Below are positions 56,673-64,000 of a DNA stretch of 64,000 nucleotides, piece after piece; positions within the stretch are counted from its first letter, which is position 1, and the number at the start of each line of letters is the position of its first letter. The position numbers were made by a program, and so were the translations under genes. The DNA lies in assembly GCA_937995515.1 (NCBI GenBank), contig CALKJZ010000014.1:62001-126000 (forward strand), in the 5' to 3' direction. Origin of the DNA: an uncultured Sphingomonadaceae bacterium. GTDB taxonomy: Bacteria > Pseudomonadota > Alphaproteobacteria > Sphingomonadales > Sphingomonadaceae. The notes below the pieces were generated by a model that saw only the letters and a program-made list of their open reading frames with translations, searched no databases and was not told the DNA's origin.

Positions 56673-57224
56673 ATGGGCCGGGGCACGCCGCGCATCGGGG
56701 TCTATCCGGGCACCTTCGACCCCATCACCCTGGGGCATCTCGACATCATCCGGCGCGGCTCCAAGCTGGTGGACCGGCTGATCATCGGTGTGGCGACCAA
56801 CCCGTCCAAGTCGCCGCTGTTCACGCTCGAGGAGCGTGTGGGCCATGTGCGCCGCGAGACGGCGGGCATCCGCAACGTCGACGTGGTGGCCTTCGATGCG
56901 CTGCTCATGCACTTCGCCGAGGAAATGGGCGCCTCGCTGATCCTGCGCGGGCTGCGGGCGGTCGCGGACTTCGAATATGAGTTCCAGATGGCGGGCATGA
57001 ACCAGCAGCTGAACTCGGCGATCGAAACGGTGTTCCTCATGGCCGATGTCGCCCTCCAGCCCATCGCCTCGCGGCTGGTGAAGGAGATTGCGCAATATGG
57101 CGGGGCAATCGACCGGTTCGTGACCCCGGCCATCGCCGCCGACGTGCGCGCGCGCGTGGCGCGCAACGGCATCTCTGGCAGCCGGGCGGCCGTTCAGCCC
57201 GCCGAAAGCGGCCGAGGCCGATGA
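56673..57224 (+). CDS. coaD: Pantetheine-phosphate adenylyltransferase
   Basis: 183 residues; penultimate step of coenzyme A synthesis. The nucleotidyltransferase motif is YPGTFDPITLGHLDIIRRGS with (T/H)xGH; FDALLMHFAEEMGASLILRG and the terminal SRLVKEIAQYGGAIDRFVTP are family signatures. ATG at 56673 is preferred over an upstream TTG at 56667 that overlaps the ispA stop. The C-terminus extends about 15 residues beyond short homologues. ATGA overlap with the next gene. Confidence 0.96.
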   Translation: MGRGTPRIGVYPGTFDPITLGHLDIIRRGSKLVDRLIIGVATNPSKSPLFTLEERVGHVRRETAGIRNVDVVAFDALLMHFAEEMGASLILRGLRAVADFEYEFQMAGMNQQLNSAIETVFLMADVALQPIASRLVKEIAQYGGAIDRFVTPAIAADVRARVARNGISGSRAAVQPAESGRGR

Positions 57225-57886
57225 GGCCGGTCATGCGCCGCCTGTTCGCCCTGCTCGTGCCGTTGCTGGTCGCCGGGCCCACCGCCGCGCAGGGGGGTGC
57301 GGCGCCGGCCGCCCCGGCTGCCACGCTGGCGGAGAACATCCTCTACCTCGACCTCTCGACCGGCGGACGGGTGACGATCCTCCTCAGGCCCGACAAGGCG
57401 CCGCGCCATGTCGAGCGGGTGAAGACGCTTGTCCGGCAGGGGTTCTACGACGGGCTCGTGTTCCACCGCGTGATCGACGGGTTCATGGCCCAGACGGGCG
57501 ACCCGACCGCGACCGGCTCGGGCGGCTCGGCGCTTCCCGATCTCGAGGCCGAGTTCAACAGCCTGCCGCACATGCGCGGCGCCGTCTCGATGGCGCGCAC
57601 GAGCGATCCGAACTCGGCCAACAGCCAGTTCTTCATTACCTTCCAGCCGGTGCTTCGGCTCGACCGGAACTATACCGTGTTCGGCCGCGTGATCGGCGGC
57701 ATGGAATGGGTGGACGCGATCCAGCGCGGCGAGCCGCCGGCCAACCCGAGCCGGATCCTGCAGGCCTCGATCGCAGCCGACAACCGGCCGCCGCCTGCCT
57801 TCGCCGCGCCCGCGCGCCCGGCCTCGGGCCAGGCGCTCATCGATGCGGAGGCGGCCAAGCTGCTCGGCGGCCAGCCGCAGCGCTGA
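57221..57886 (+). CDS. Cyclophilin-type peptidyl-prolyl cis-trans isomerase (exported)
   Basis: 221 residues: signal peptide ([19 protein letters not shown]), then a cyclophilin domain with [20 protein letters not shown] and [20 protein letters not shown] containing the catalytic Arg/Phe/Gln region. It should assist protein folding in the periplasm. The C-terminal 40 residues are Ala/Pro-rich. ATG at 57221 overlaps the coaD stop; 57233 (MRRLF) is an alternative start. Confidence 0.93.
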   Translation: MRPVMRRLFALLVPLLVAGPTAAQGGAAPAAPAATLAENILYLDLSTGGRVTILLRPDKAPRHVERVKTLVRQGFYDGLVFHRVIDGFMAQTGDPTATGSGGSALPDLEAEFNSLPHMRGAVSMARTSDPNSANSQFFITFQPVLRLDRNYTVFGRVIGGMEWVDAIQRGEPPANPSRILQASIAADNRPPPAFAAPARPASGQALIDAEAAKLLGGQPQR

Positions 57887-57917
57887 CCGGGCCGCCCGCC
57901 GGCGCCACCCCCAGCGC

Positions 57918-58928
57918 GTGCGGCTTTCGGATTTCGATTTCGCGCTGCCCGAAGACCGGATCGCGCTGCGCCCGGCGCGGCCGCGCGACTCGGCGCGCCT
58001 CCTCGAGGTGACGCCCCTCGGCCTTGCCGACCATCTGGTCAGCGACCTGCCGCGCCTGCTGCGCCCTGGCGACGTGCTGGTGTTCAACGACACGCGCGTC
58101 CTGCCGGCCCAGCTCGCGGGCCTGCGGGGCACGGCCGTGATCGAGGCGACACTCCACCTGAGGCTCGGCCCGGCCGAATGGCTTGCGCTCGTGCGCAACG
58201 CCCGCCGGCTGAAGCCCGGCGACCGGGTGACCTTCGGCCCCGGGCTTTTGGGCACGGTGATCGAAAAACAGCCCGGAGGCGCGGTGCACCTGCGGTTCGA
58301 GAGCGCGGGGCCGCTGGACGCCGCGCTCGAGCAGGCCGGAACCATGCCGCTTCCCCCCTACATTGCCCGCCGCCGGCCGGTCGATGCGGCAGACCGGGAG
58401 GACTATCAGACCGTCTATGCGCGCAAACCCGGCGCCGTCGCAGCCCCCACGGCAGGGCTCCATTTCACCGGGCGGCTGCTGGCGGCGCTCGATGCCGCAG
58501 GCGTGCGGCGCGAGACGGTGACGCTCCACGTGGGCGCCGGCACCTTCCTCCCGGTCAGGGCCGAGACGGTGGAGCAGCACCGCATGCACGCCGAATGGGG
58601 CTCGCTTCCCGCCGATGTCGCCTCCCGCCTCCGGGCCGCAAGGCGCGAGGGCCGGCGGATCATCGCGGTTGGCACCACCTCGCTCCGGCTCCTCGAAGCC
58701 TCCAACCTCCAGCCCTTCGAGGGCACGACCGACATCTTCATCACGCCCGGCTACACCTTCCGCGCGGTCGACGGGCTGATGACCAACTTCCATCTCCCGC
58801 GCTCGACCCTCTTCATGCTGGTCTCGGCGCTGATGGGGCTTCAGACGATGCGCGCGGCCTATGCCCACGCCATCGAACGCGGCTACCGCTTCTATTCCTA
58901 TGGCGACAGTTCGCTGCTCCTGCCCTGA
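57918..58928 (+). CDS. queA: S-adenosylmethionine:tRNA ribosyltransferase-isomerase
   Basis: 336 residues; adds the ribosyl-derived ring to preQ1-modified tRNA, penultimate stage of queuosine synthesis. It begins [19 protein letters not shown], then [37 protein letters not shown] and [20 protein letters not shown]. The start is GTG at 57918 (MRLSDFDF) by homology; no Shine-Dalgarno is visible and the frame is open further upstream. Followed by tgt, the partner in the same pathway. Confidence 0.96.
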   Translation: MRLSDFDFALPEDRIALRPARPRDSARLLEVTPLGLADHLVSDLPRLLRPGDVLVFNDTRVLPAQLAGLRGTAVIEATLHLRLGPAEWLALVRNARRLKPGDRVTFGPGLLGTVIEKQPGGAVHLRFESAGPLDAALEQAGTMPLPPYIARRRPVDAADREDYQTVYARKPGAVAAPTAGLHFTGRLLAALDAAGVRRETVTLHVGAGTFLPVRAETVEQHRMHAEWGSLPADVASRLRAARREGRRIIAVGTTSLRLLEASNLQPFEGTTDIFITPGYTFRAVDGLMTNFHLPRSTLFMLVSALMGLQTMRAAYAHAIERGYRFYSYGDSSLLLP

Positions 58929-58982
58929 CGGCACTGGCCGGCCGCGCGCGGCCGGCCTCCGCTTCCCGCGGGCGGCCGGCCG

Positions 58983-60086
58983 ATGAGGTTTGCCATCCTT
59001 GCCACCGACGGCCGCGCGCGCACGGGCCTTCTTGAAACCCCGCGCGGTGCAATCCGCACGCCGGCCTTCATGCCGGTCGGCACGGCGGCCACCGTCAAGG
59101 CGATGAAGCCCGGCGACGTGCGCGCAAGCGGCGCCGACATCCTGCTTGGCAACACCTATCACCTGATGCTCAGGCCCGGCGCGGAGCGGGTGGCGCGGCT
59201 GGGCGGGCTGCACCGCTTCATGGCCTGGCCGCACCCGATCCTGACCGACTCAGGCGGCTTCCAGGTAATGAGCCTCGGCCCGCTCGCCGCCGTATCGGAA
59301 GAGGGGGTGGCCTTCCGCTCGCATCTCGATGGCTCGAAGCACATGCTCACTCCCGAGCGGTCGGTTGCCATCCAGCGGCAGCTCGGCGCAGACATCGTGA
59401 TGGCGTTCGACGAATGCACGCCACACCCTGCAACCCGCGACGAGGCCGCCCGCTCCATGGCCCTTTCGATGCGCTGGGCGCGGCGCTCGCGCAGGGCCTT
59501 TGAGGAGAACCCCGGACGTGCCGCCCTGTTCGGGATCCAGCAGGGCGGGCTCTATCCCGACCTGCGGCGCGAATCGGCAGAAACGCTCGTGGCCATCGGC
59601 TTCGAGGGCTATGCCATCGGCGGGCTGGCCGTTGGCGAGGGGCAGGCGGCAATGTTCGAGGTGCTCGACGAGGCGCCGCAGATGCTGCCCGCCGACCGGC
59701 CCCGCTACCTGATGGGCGTGGGCAAGCCCGCCGACATCATCGGCGCGGTCATGCGCGGGGTCGACATGTTCGACTGCGTGCTTCCCACCCGCTCCGGCCG
59801 GACGGCCCAGGCGTGGACGGCGGCGGGCCCGCTCAACCTCCGCAACGCGCGCTTCGCCGAGGACGAGGCCCCGCTGGAGGAGGGATGCCCCTGCCCCGTC
59901 TGTGCCCGGTTCAGCCGCGCCTATATCCACCATCTGGTGAAGGCCGGCGAGATCCTCGGCGCCATGCTGCTCACCGAGCACAATCTCTGGCACTACCAGC
60001 AGCTGATGCAGGGCCTGCGCGCGGCCATTGCCGCCGGCACGCTTGAGGCCTTCGCGCGCCAGCGCCTCTCGGCGCTTGCCGGCTGA
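58983..60086 (+). CDS. tgt: tRNA-guanine transglycosylase
   Basis: 367 residues; exchanges guanine-34 of target tRNAs for preQ1. The active-site region is [13 protein letters not shown] and [13 protein letters not shown] with the catalytic Asp; [20 protein letters not shown] and [20 protein letters not shown] with the second Asp follow. The zinc site [18 protein letters not shown] is intact (three Cys and a His). queA-tgt adjacency supports the call. Confidence 0.97.
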   Translation: MRFAILATDGRARTGLLETPRGAIRTPAFMPVGTAATVKAMKPGDVRASGADILLGNTYHLMLRPGAERVARLGGLHRFMAWPHPILTDSGGFQVMSLGPLAAVSEEGVAFRSHLDGSKHMLTPERSVAIQRQLGADIVMAFDECTPHPATRDEAARSMALSMRWARRSRRAFEENPGRAALFGIQQGGLYPDLRRESAETLVAIGFEGYAIGGLAVGEGQAAMFEVLDEAPQMLPADRPRYLMGVGKPADIIGAVMRGVDMFDCVLPTRSGRTAQAWTAAGPLNLRNARFAEDEAPLEEGCPCPVCARFSRAYIHHLVKAGEILGAMLLTEHNLWHYQQLMQGLRAAIAAGTLEAFARQRLSALAG

Positions 60087-60166
60087 GCGCGAGGGGCTTG
60101 GCGCGCGCCCGTGACCTGATAGGCTGGCGCCCGTGCGGCGGACGCGCGCGGGCGGGGGAGCGGCTG

Positions 60167-61576
60167 ATGGCCTTGTGGAAGATGGGCGCGGGCGAGCTTG
60201 CGAGGGCGATCGCTGCGGGAACGACCAGCGCGACAGCCGTGGTGGAGGCGCATCTCGAGCGCATCGAGGCGATCAATCCCCGGGTCCAGGCCTTCGTCGA
60301 GGTGCTGGCCGACCGGGCGCTTGCCATGGCGGCGGCCGCCGACCGGCACCTCGCGGAGGGCCGGCCGACCGGCCCCCTCCATGGCGTGCCCTTCTCAGTC
60401 AAGGCGAACATCGACATGGCCGGCCTGCCGACGACCTGGGGCGTTCCGGCGCTGGCCGGGGCGGTGCCGCCGCTCGACGCGCCGGTGGTCGAACGGATGC
60501 TGGCCGCCGGCGCCATCCCGATCGCGCGGTCGAACCTGCCCGACATGGGGCTGCGCGTGCACACCGACAGTTCGCTCCACGGTCCAACCCGCAACCCGTG
60601 GAATGCCGGGCGCACGCCGGGCGGCTCGAGCGGCGGTGAGGCGGCCGCGCTTGCGACCGGGATGAGCCCGCTGGGCCTCGGCAACGATCTCGGCGGCTCG
60701 CTGCGCAACCCGGCCAATGCCTGCGGCATCGCCTCCATCCGGCCGAGCCTCGGCCGGGTGCCCGATGCCGCCCTCGTGCCCGCGCCCGAGCGGCCGCTCG
60801 CGGTCCAGCTCATGGCCGTGCAGGGGCCCATGGCTCGCCGCGTGGCCGATGTGCGGCTGGCGCTCGGGATCCTGGCGGGCGCGCACCCGCGCGATCCGCA
60901 GGCGCTCGATGTGCCCTTGCAAGGTCCGCCGGGCGAGGGGCCGGTCCGGGTTGCGGTGATGGCCGAACCGCCGGGCGCGCCCACCGACCCGGCGGTTGCA
61001 AGCGCGGTCCGCGCGGCAGCCGCCGCCCTCGAAGAGGCGGGCCATGCGGTCGAGGAAGCCGTGCCGCCGCGGTTCGCCGAGCTGGTCGACACCTGGGCGC
61101 AGCTGCTCACGACGGACTTTTCCACCATGCGGCCGCTCCTCGCGCCGACCATGGGCGCCGATGGCCTCGCCTTCTTCGATTCGGTGCTGCAGCTGTGGCC
61201 GCCGCTCGAACGGGCGGCAGACTTCGGCCATCTGCTCCTCGTGCGCGATTCGATCGCGCAGGCCTGGTCGGCGTTCATGGACCGCTATCCGCTCATTCTT
61301 TCCCCGGTGTGGACCATCCTGCCCTTCCCGCCGGGGTGGGACCTTGGCGGGCCGGAGCGGGCCCGCGAGGTGATTGCCGCCATCCGGCCGGTGCTGCCGG
61401 CGAACCTTCTCGGCCTGCCTTCGGCCGCGGTTCCCGCCGGCCGCGACGGGGCGACCGGCCTGCCCATCGGCGTGCTGCTGACCGGGCGGCGGATGCGCGA
61501 CGACCAGTGCCTCGATGCTGCCGAGGCCATCGAGGCGCGGCTTGGCCTCGACACGCCCATCGATCCGGCGGAATGA
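60167..61576 (+). CDS. Amidase signature family protein
   Basis: 469 residues of the amidase signature family. The catalytic triad regions are all present: Lys in GVPFSVKANIDMAG, the first Ser in GRTPGGSSGGEAAALA and the nucleophile Ser in GLGNDLGGSLRNPANACG. The canonical form is GSDxGGSIRxPA, so Leu for Ile and Asn for Ile/Val are small departures. Substrate unknown (indole-acetamide, aryl or carbamoyl amides are options). Not the GatA type judging by absent GatB/C neighbours. Start at 60167 has GGGGGAG upstream. Confidence 0.9.
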   Translation: MALWKMGAGELARAIAAGTTSATAVVEAHLERIEAINPRVQAFVEVLADRALAMAAAADRHLAEGRPTGPLHGVPFSVKANIDMAGLPTTWGVPALAGAVPPLDAPVVERMLAAGAIPIARSNLPDMGLRVHTDSSLHGPTRNPWNAGRTPGGSSGGEAAALATGMSPLGLGNDLGGSLRNPANACGIASIRPSLGRVPDAALVPAPERPLAVQLMAVQGPMARRVADVRLALGILAGAHPRDPQALDVPLQGPPGEGPVRVAVMAEPPGAPTDPAVASAVRAAAAALEEAGHAVEEAVPPRFAELVDTWAQLLTTDFSTMRPLLAPTMGADGLAFFDSVLQLWPPLERAADFGHLLLVRDSIAQAWSAFMDRYPLILSPVWTILPFPPGWDLGGPERAREVIAAIRPVLPANLLGLPSAAVPAGRDGATGLPIGVLLTGRRMRDDQCLDAAEAIEARLGLDTPIDPAE

Positions 61577-61586
61577 GCCCGGGGCC

Positions 61587-62318
61587 TTGGGCACCCGCTG
61601 GCCGCTTGCGCTGGCCGTGCTGCTGGCGGCCTGTGCGGCCGGGAAGGGCGCAGATCGGGTGGACGGCAGCGACGAGGCGCGCCTGATCCGGGCGATCGCC
61701 GGCTTCGCCACGCTCGCCGGCGAGGCGGACGACCCGCGCGTCGTGGCGGCGATCGGGGCCGTGCCGCGCGCGGCCTTCGTGCTGCCCGAGTGGCGCGATG
61801 CCGCCGCACAGGATCGCGCGCTGCCGATTTGCCACGGGCAGACGATCTCGCAGCCGACCATCGTTGCGCTCATGACCCAGCTCCTGCGCCCCAGGCCGGG
61901 CCACCGGATGCTCGAGGTGGGCACCGGCTCCGGCTACCAGGCGGCCGTCCTCTCGAAGCTGGTCGCGCAGCTGTTCAGCATCGAGATCGTGCCGGAGCTT
62001 GCGGCAGGCGCGGCCGAGCGGCTGGCGCGGCTTGGCCATGCCAATGTGCAGGTGCGGGCGGGCGATGGCCAGGCCGGCTGGCCGGAGGAGGCGCCCTTCG
62101 ACGGCATCATCGTGACCGCCGCCGCGCCCGCCATCCCGGCGCCGCTGGTTGCACAGCTGAAGCCGGGCGGGCGGATGGTGATCCCGGTGGGGCCAAGAGA
62201 CGGGGTGCAGGTGCTGAAAGTGGTGGAGAAGGGCGCAGACGGGCAGGTGACGGAGACGCCCATCCTCGACGTGCGCTTTGTCCCGCTCACGGGGGAGGGC
62301 GCCTGCGGCCCGCGATGA
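61587..62318 (+). CDS. pcm: Protein-L-isoaspartate O-methyltransferase, possible lipoprotein
   Basis: 243 residues. From about residue 30 it is a PCMT: AIGAVPRAAFVLPEW, ICHGQTISQPTIVALMTQLL and MLEVGTGSGYQAAVLSKL (SAM-binding motif I), with LKPGGRMVIPVG later. It repairs isoaspartyl residues in aged proteins. With the TTG start at 61587 the N-terminus is PLALAVLLAACAAGKG, a lipoprotein signal with Cys16; the alternative GTG at 61659 would give a cytoplasmic enzyme lacking this signal. The choice decides location and is unresolved. Last gene of the xseB-to-pcm run. Confidence 0.85.
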   Translation: MGTRWPLALAVLLAACAAGKGADRVDGSDEARLIRAIAGFATLAGEADDPRVVAAIGAVPRAAFVLPEWRDAAAQDRALPICHGQTISQPTIVALMTQLLRPRPGHRMLEVGTGSGYQAAVLSKLVAQLFSIEIVPELAAGAAERLARLGHANVQVRAGDGQAGWPEEAPFDGIIVTAAAPAIPAPLVAQLKPGGRMVIPVGPRDGVQVLKVVEKGADGQVTETPILDVRFVPLTGEGACGPR

Positions 62319-62354
62319 AGGTCGACCGCGGGCCCGGCCCTCCGTGCAAGGGAA

Positions 62355-62384
62355 ACGGGGCGGTGGGATGCCCCACCGCCCCGT
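62355..62384 (-). terminator. Strong hairpin between pcm and the MHS transporter
   Basis: Perfect 13-bp stem, arms ACGGGGCGGTGGG (62355-62367) and CCCACCGCCCCGT (62372-62384), with a four-base loop. On the minus strand the stem is followed by TTTCCC, so it fits best as terminator of the transporter gene; it can also stop pcm transcription from the other side. Confidence 0.8.
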
Positions 62385-62417
62385 CCCCGCCTTCCGCAGG
62401 CTGTGCTGGTCGGGCGT

Positions 62418-64000
62418 TCAGCTGTCGATGTCGCGGCGGAAGGTTTCGGGGAGGCACAGGAGGCCGACGGCCACCGTGAGCCCGGCCACGACGATCGGGT
62501 ACCAGAGGCCGTAGGTGATGTCCCCCGTGGCCGCCACCAGCGCAAAGGCGATGGTGGGCAGGAACCCGCCGAACCAGCCATTGCCGATGTGGTAGGGCAG
62601 CGACATGGCCGTGTAGCGGATCTTGGTGGGGAAGAGTTCCACCAGCAGCGCCGCGATCGGGCCGTAGACCATCGTCACATAGAGGACGAGGAGGAACAGG
62701 ATCGCCACCACCATCGGCTTGTCGATGGCCGCAGGATCCGCGCTCGCGGGATAGCCGGCGGCGGCGAGGGCCTCCTTCGCCTCGTCGTGGAAGCCCGCGA
62801 CGAGGCCCTTGCGCGCCTCGGCGTCGAGCGGCGCCGGGTCTGCCACCTTCAGCACCCGGTCGCCCACCGTCACGGTGGTGCCCGCGCCCGGCGCTGCGGC
62901 CACATTGGCATAGTTCACGCCCGACTTGGCGAGGAACGACTTGGCAATGTCGCACGCGCTGCTGTCAAACCGGTTCTTGCCGATGGGGTCGAACTGGGTC
63001 GAGCAGGTGGCCGGATCCGCCGAGACGGTGACCGGCGCCGACTGCTGCGCGGCGTAGAGGGCGGGGTTTGCGGCCTTCTGCAGCGCATCGAACAGCGGGA
63101 AGTAGGTGACCGCCGCGAGCAGGCAGCCGGCGAGGATGATGGGCTTGCGGCCCACCTTGTCCGACAGCCAGCCGAAGAAGACGAAGAACGGCGTGGCGAG
63201 CACCAGCGCGATGGCGATCAGCATGTTGGTGGTGGCGCCATCGACCTTCATCATCTTCTCGAGGAAGAACAGTGCATAGAACTGGCCCGTGTACCAGACG
63301 ACCGCCTGGCCCGCGACCGCGCCGAACAGTGCGATGAGGACGAGGCGGAGGTTGGTCCAGTGGCCGAAGGCCTCCTTCAGCGGCGCCTTGGACTGCTTGC
63401 CCTCGGCCTTCATGCGCTGGAAGACGGGGCTCTCCTCGAGCTGCATGCGGATCCACAGCGAGATGCCGAGCAGGAACACCGACACGAGGAAGGGCAGCCG
63501 CCAGCCCCAGTCCTTGAAGGCCTCCTCGCCCACCAGCGTGCGGATGCCGAGCACCACGATCAGGGCTGCGAACAGGCCGAGCGTCGCGGTGGTCTGGATG
63601 AAGCTGGTGAAGAAGCCGCGCTTGTTGTTGGGCGCATGCTCGGCGACATAGGTCGCCGCCCCGCCATATTCGCCGCCGAGCGCGAGGCCCTGCAGCATCC
63701 GCAGCAGCACGAGGATGATCGGTGCGGCAACCCCGATGGTCGCATAGCTGGGCAGCACGCCCACCATGAAGGTCGCAAAGCCCATGAGACCCATGGTGAT
63801 GAGGAAGGTGTATTTGCGGCCCACAAGGTCGCCCAGCCGCCCGAACACGACCGCGCCGAACGGGCGGACGGCAAAGCCTGCTGCAAAGGCGCCGAGCGCC
63901 AGGATGAAGCCCGTCGTCTCGTTCACGCCCGAGAAGAACTGCGCCGAGATGATGATGGCCAGAAGCCCGTAGAGATAGAAGTCATACCATTCGAAGATCG
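62418..64000 (-). CDS. MHS-family MFS transporter (partial at 5' end)
   Basis: Metabolite:H+ symporter family transporter (ProP/KgtP/ShiA-like); 527 codons visible and the N-terminus lies beyond the window. The first visible residues IFEWYDFYLYGLLA are the usual MHS helix 1, followed by GRLGDLVGRKYTFLITMGLM (A-motif), LALGGEYGGAATYVAEHAP and a second GWLSDKVGRKP loop. Between the predicted helices 9 and 10 lies an insert of about 120 residues (about 62700-63110), expected in the periplasm, with two Cys. Substrate unknown; organic acid or amino-acid derivative uptake is likely. Confidence 0.9.
   Translation of the reverse strand, partial: IFEWYDFYLYGLLAIIISAQFFSGVNETTGFILALGAFAAGFAVRPFGAVVFGRLGDLVGRKYTFLITMGLMGFATFMVGVLPSYATIGVAAPIILVLLRMLQGLALGGEYGGAATYVAEHAPNNKRGFFTSFIQTTATLGLFAALIVVLGIRTLVGEEAFKDWGWRLPFLVSVFLLGISLWIRMQLEESPVFQRMKAEGKQSKAPLKEAFGHWTNLRLVLIALFGAVAGQAVVWYTGQFYALFFLEKMMKVDGATTNMLIAIALVLATPFFVFFGWLSDKVGRKPIILAGCLLAAVTYFPLFDALQKAANPALYAAQQSAPVTVSADPATCSTQFDPIGKNRFDSSACDIAKSFLAKSGVNYANVAAAPGAGTTVTVGDRVLKVADPAPLDAEARKGLVAGFHDEAKEALAAAGYPASADPAAIDKPMVVAILFLLVLYVTMVYGPIAALLVELFPTKIRYTAMSLPYHIGNGWFGGFLPTIAFALVAATGDITYGLWYPIVVAGLTVAVGLLCLPETFRRDIDS

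Overview
This 64 kb window is very GC-rich, densely coding chromosomal DNA from an alphaproteobacterium. The best guess is a member of the Sphingomonadales. That inference rests on an exosortase V (XrtV)-type exopolysaccharide locus with its small accessory protein, the block exported protein / hda / ppk divergent from purM-purN, and the purH / heparinase neighbourhood. No rRNA, tRNA, CRISPR array, phage or insertion sequence was seen. Genes are tightly packed, many junctions overlap as ATGA, GTGA or TGATG, and several convergent pairs overlap at their 3' ends. Both edge genes are cut by the window: a molybdenum hydroxylase large subunit at 1 and an MHS-family transporter at 64000.

Region 1 (1-6116, minus strand) is a probable operon: dnaJ-like co-chaperone, YihY-family membrane protein, fabI, aroC, a YeeZ-like SDR protein and a CoxL-type hydroxylase subunit. 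pdxH is divergent. Next to it (6909-8128) lies a subtilisin-family (S8) peptidase pseudogene with several frameshifts, two short tandem duplications whose removal restores the frame, and a catalytic His changed to Asp.

Region 2 (8127-24410) is an exopolysaccharide export and sorting locus. The minus-strand part runs from an outer-membrane barrel protein through Wza-like export, Wzz/GumC-like chain-length, CapB-like kinase, exosortase and EpsI genes; the initiating phosphoglycosyltransferase and the XrtV accessory protein follow. The plus-strand part is an AAA+ ATPase, an EpsD-type lipoprotein foldase, rmlA-rmlC-rmlD-rmlB for dTDP-L-rhamnose, and a UPF0104 membrane protein, closed by a clear terminator. 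The locus has no later glycosyltransferase, flippase, polymerase or recognisable sorted substrate, so its partners must lie elsewhere. The CapB-like protein has Thr where the Walker A Lys should be. A degenerate 13-bp repeat array sits in front of the export operon.

Region 3 (24523-45142) is mixed metabolism and stress: dps, argS with a SPOR protein, a TusA-like protein, a 2,4-dienoyl-CoA-reductase-like SDR, a TetA-like efflux pump coupled to a methyltransferase, a P2-type cation ATPase divergent from pta-ackA, membrane and hydrolase genes, a patatin, aidB, ppk and hda.

Region 4 (45153-64000) is mostly housekeeping: purM-purN, an HSD10-like SDR, an EamA transporter, purH, a heparinase II/III protein, DUF1289, phoD, then a long plus-strand run xseB-ispA-coaD-ppi-queA-tgt-amidase-isoaspartyl methyltransferase, ending at a strong hairpin facing the MHS transporter. 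All functional names come from reading motifs in the translations; no database search was possible.
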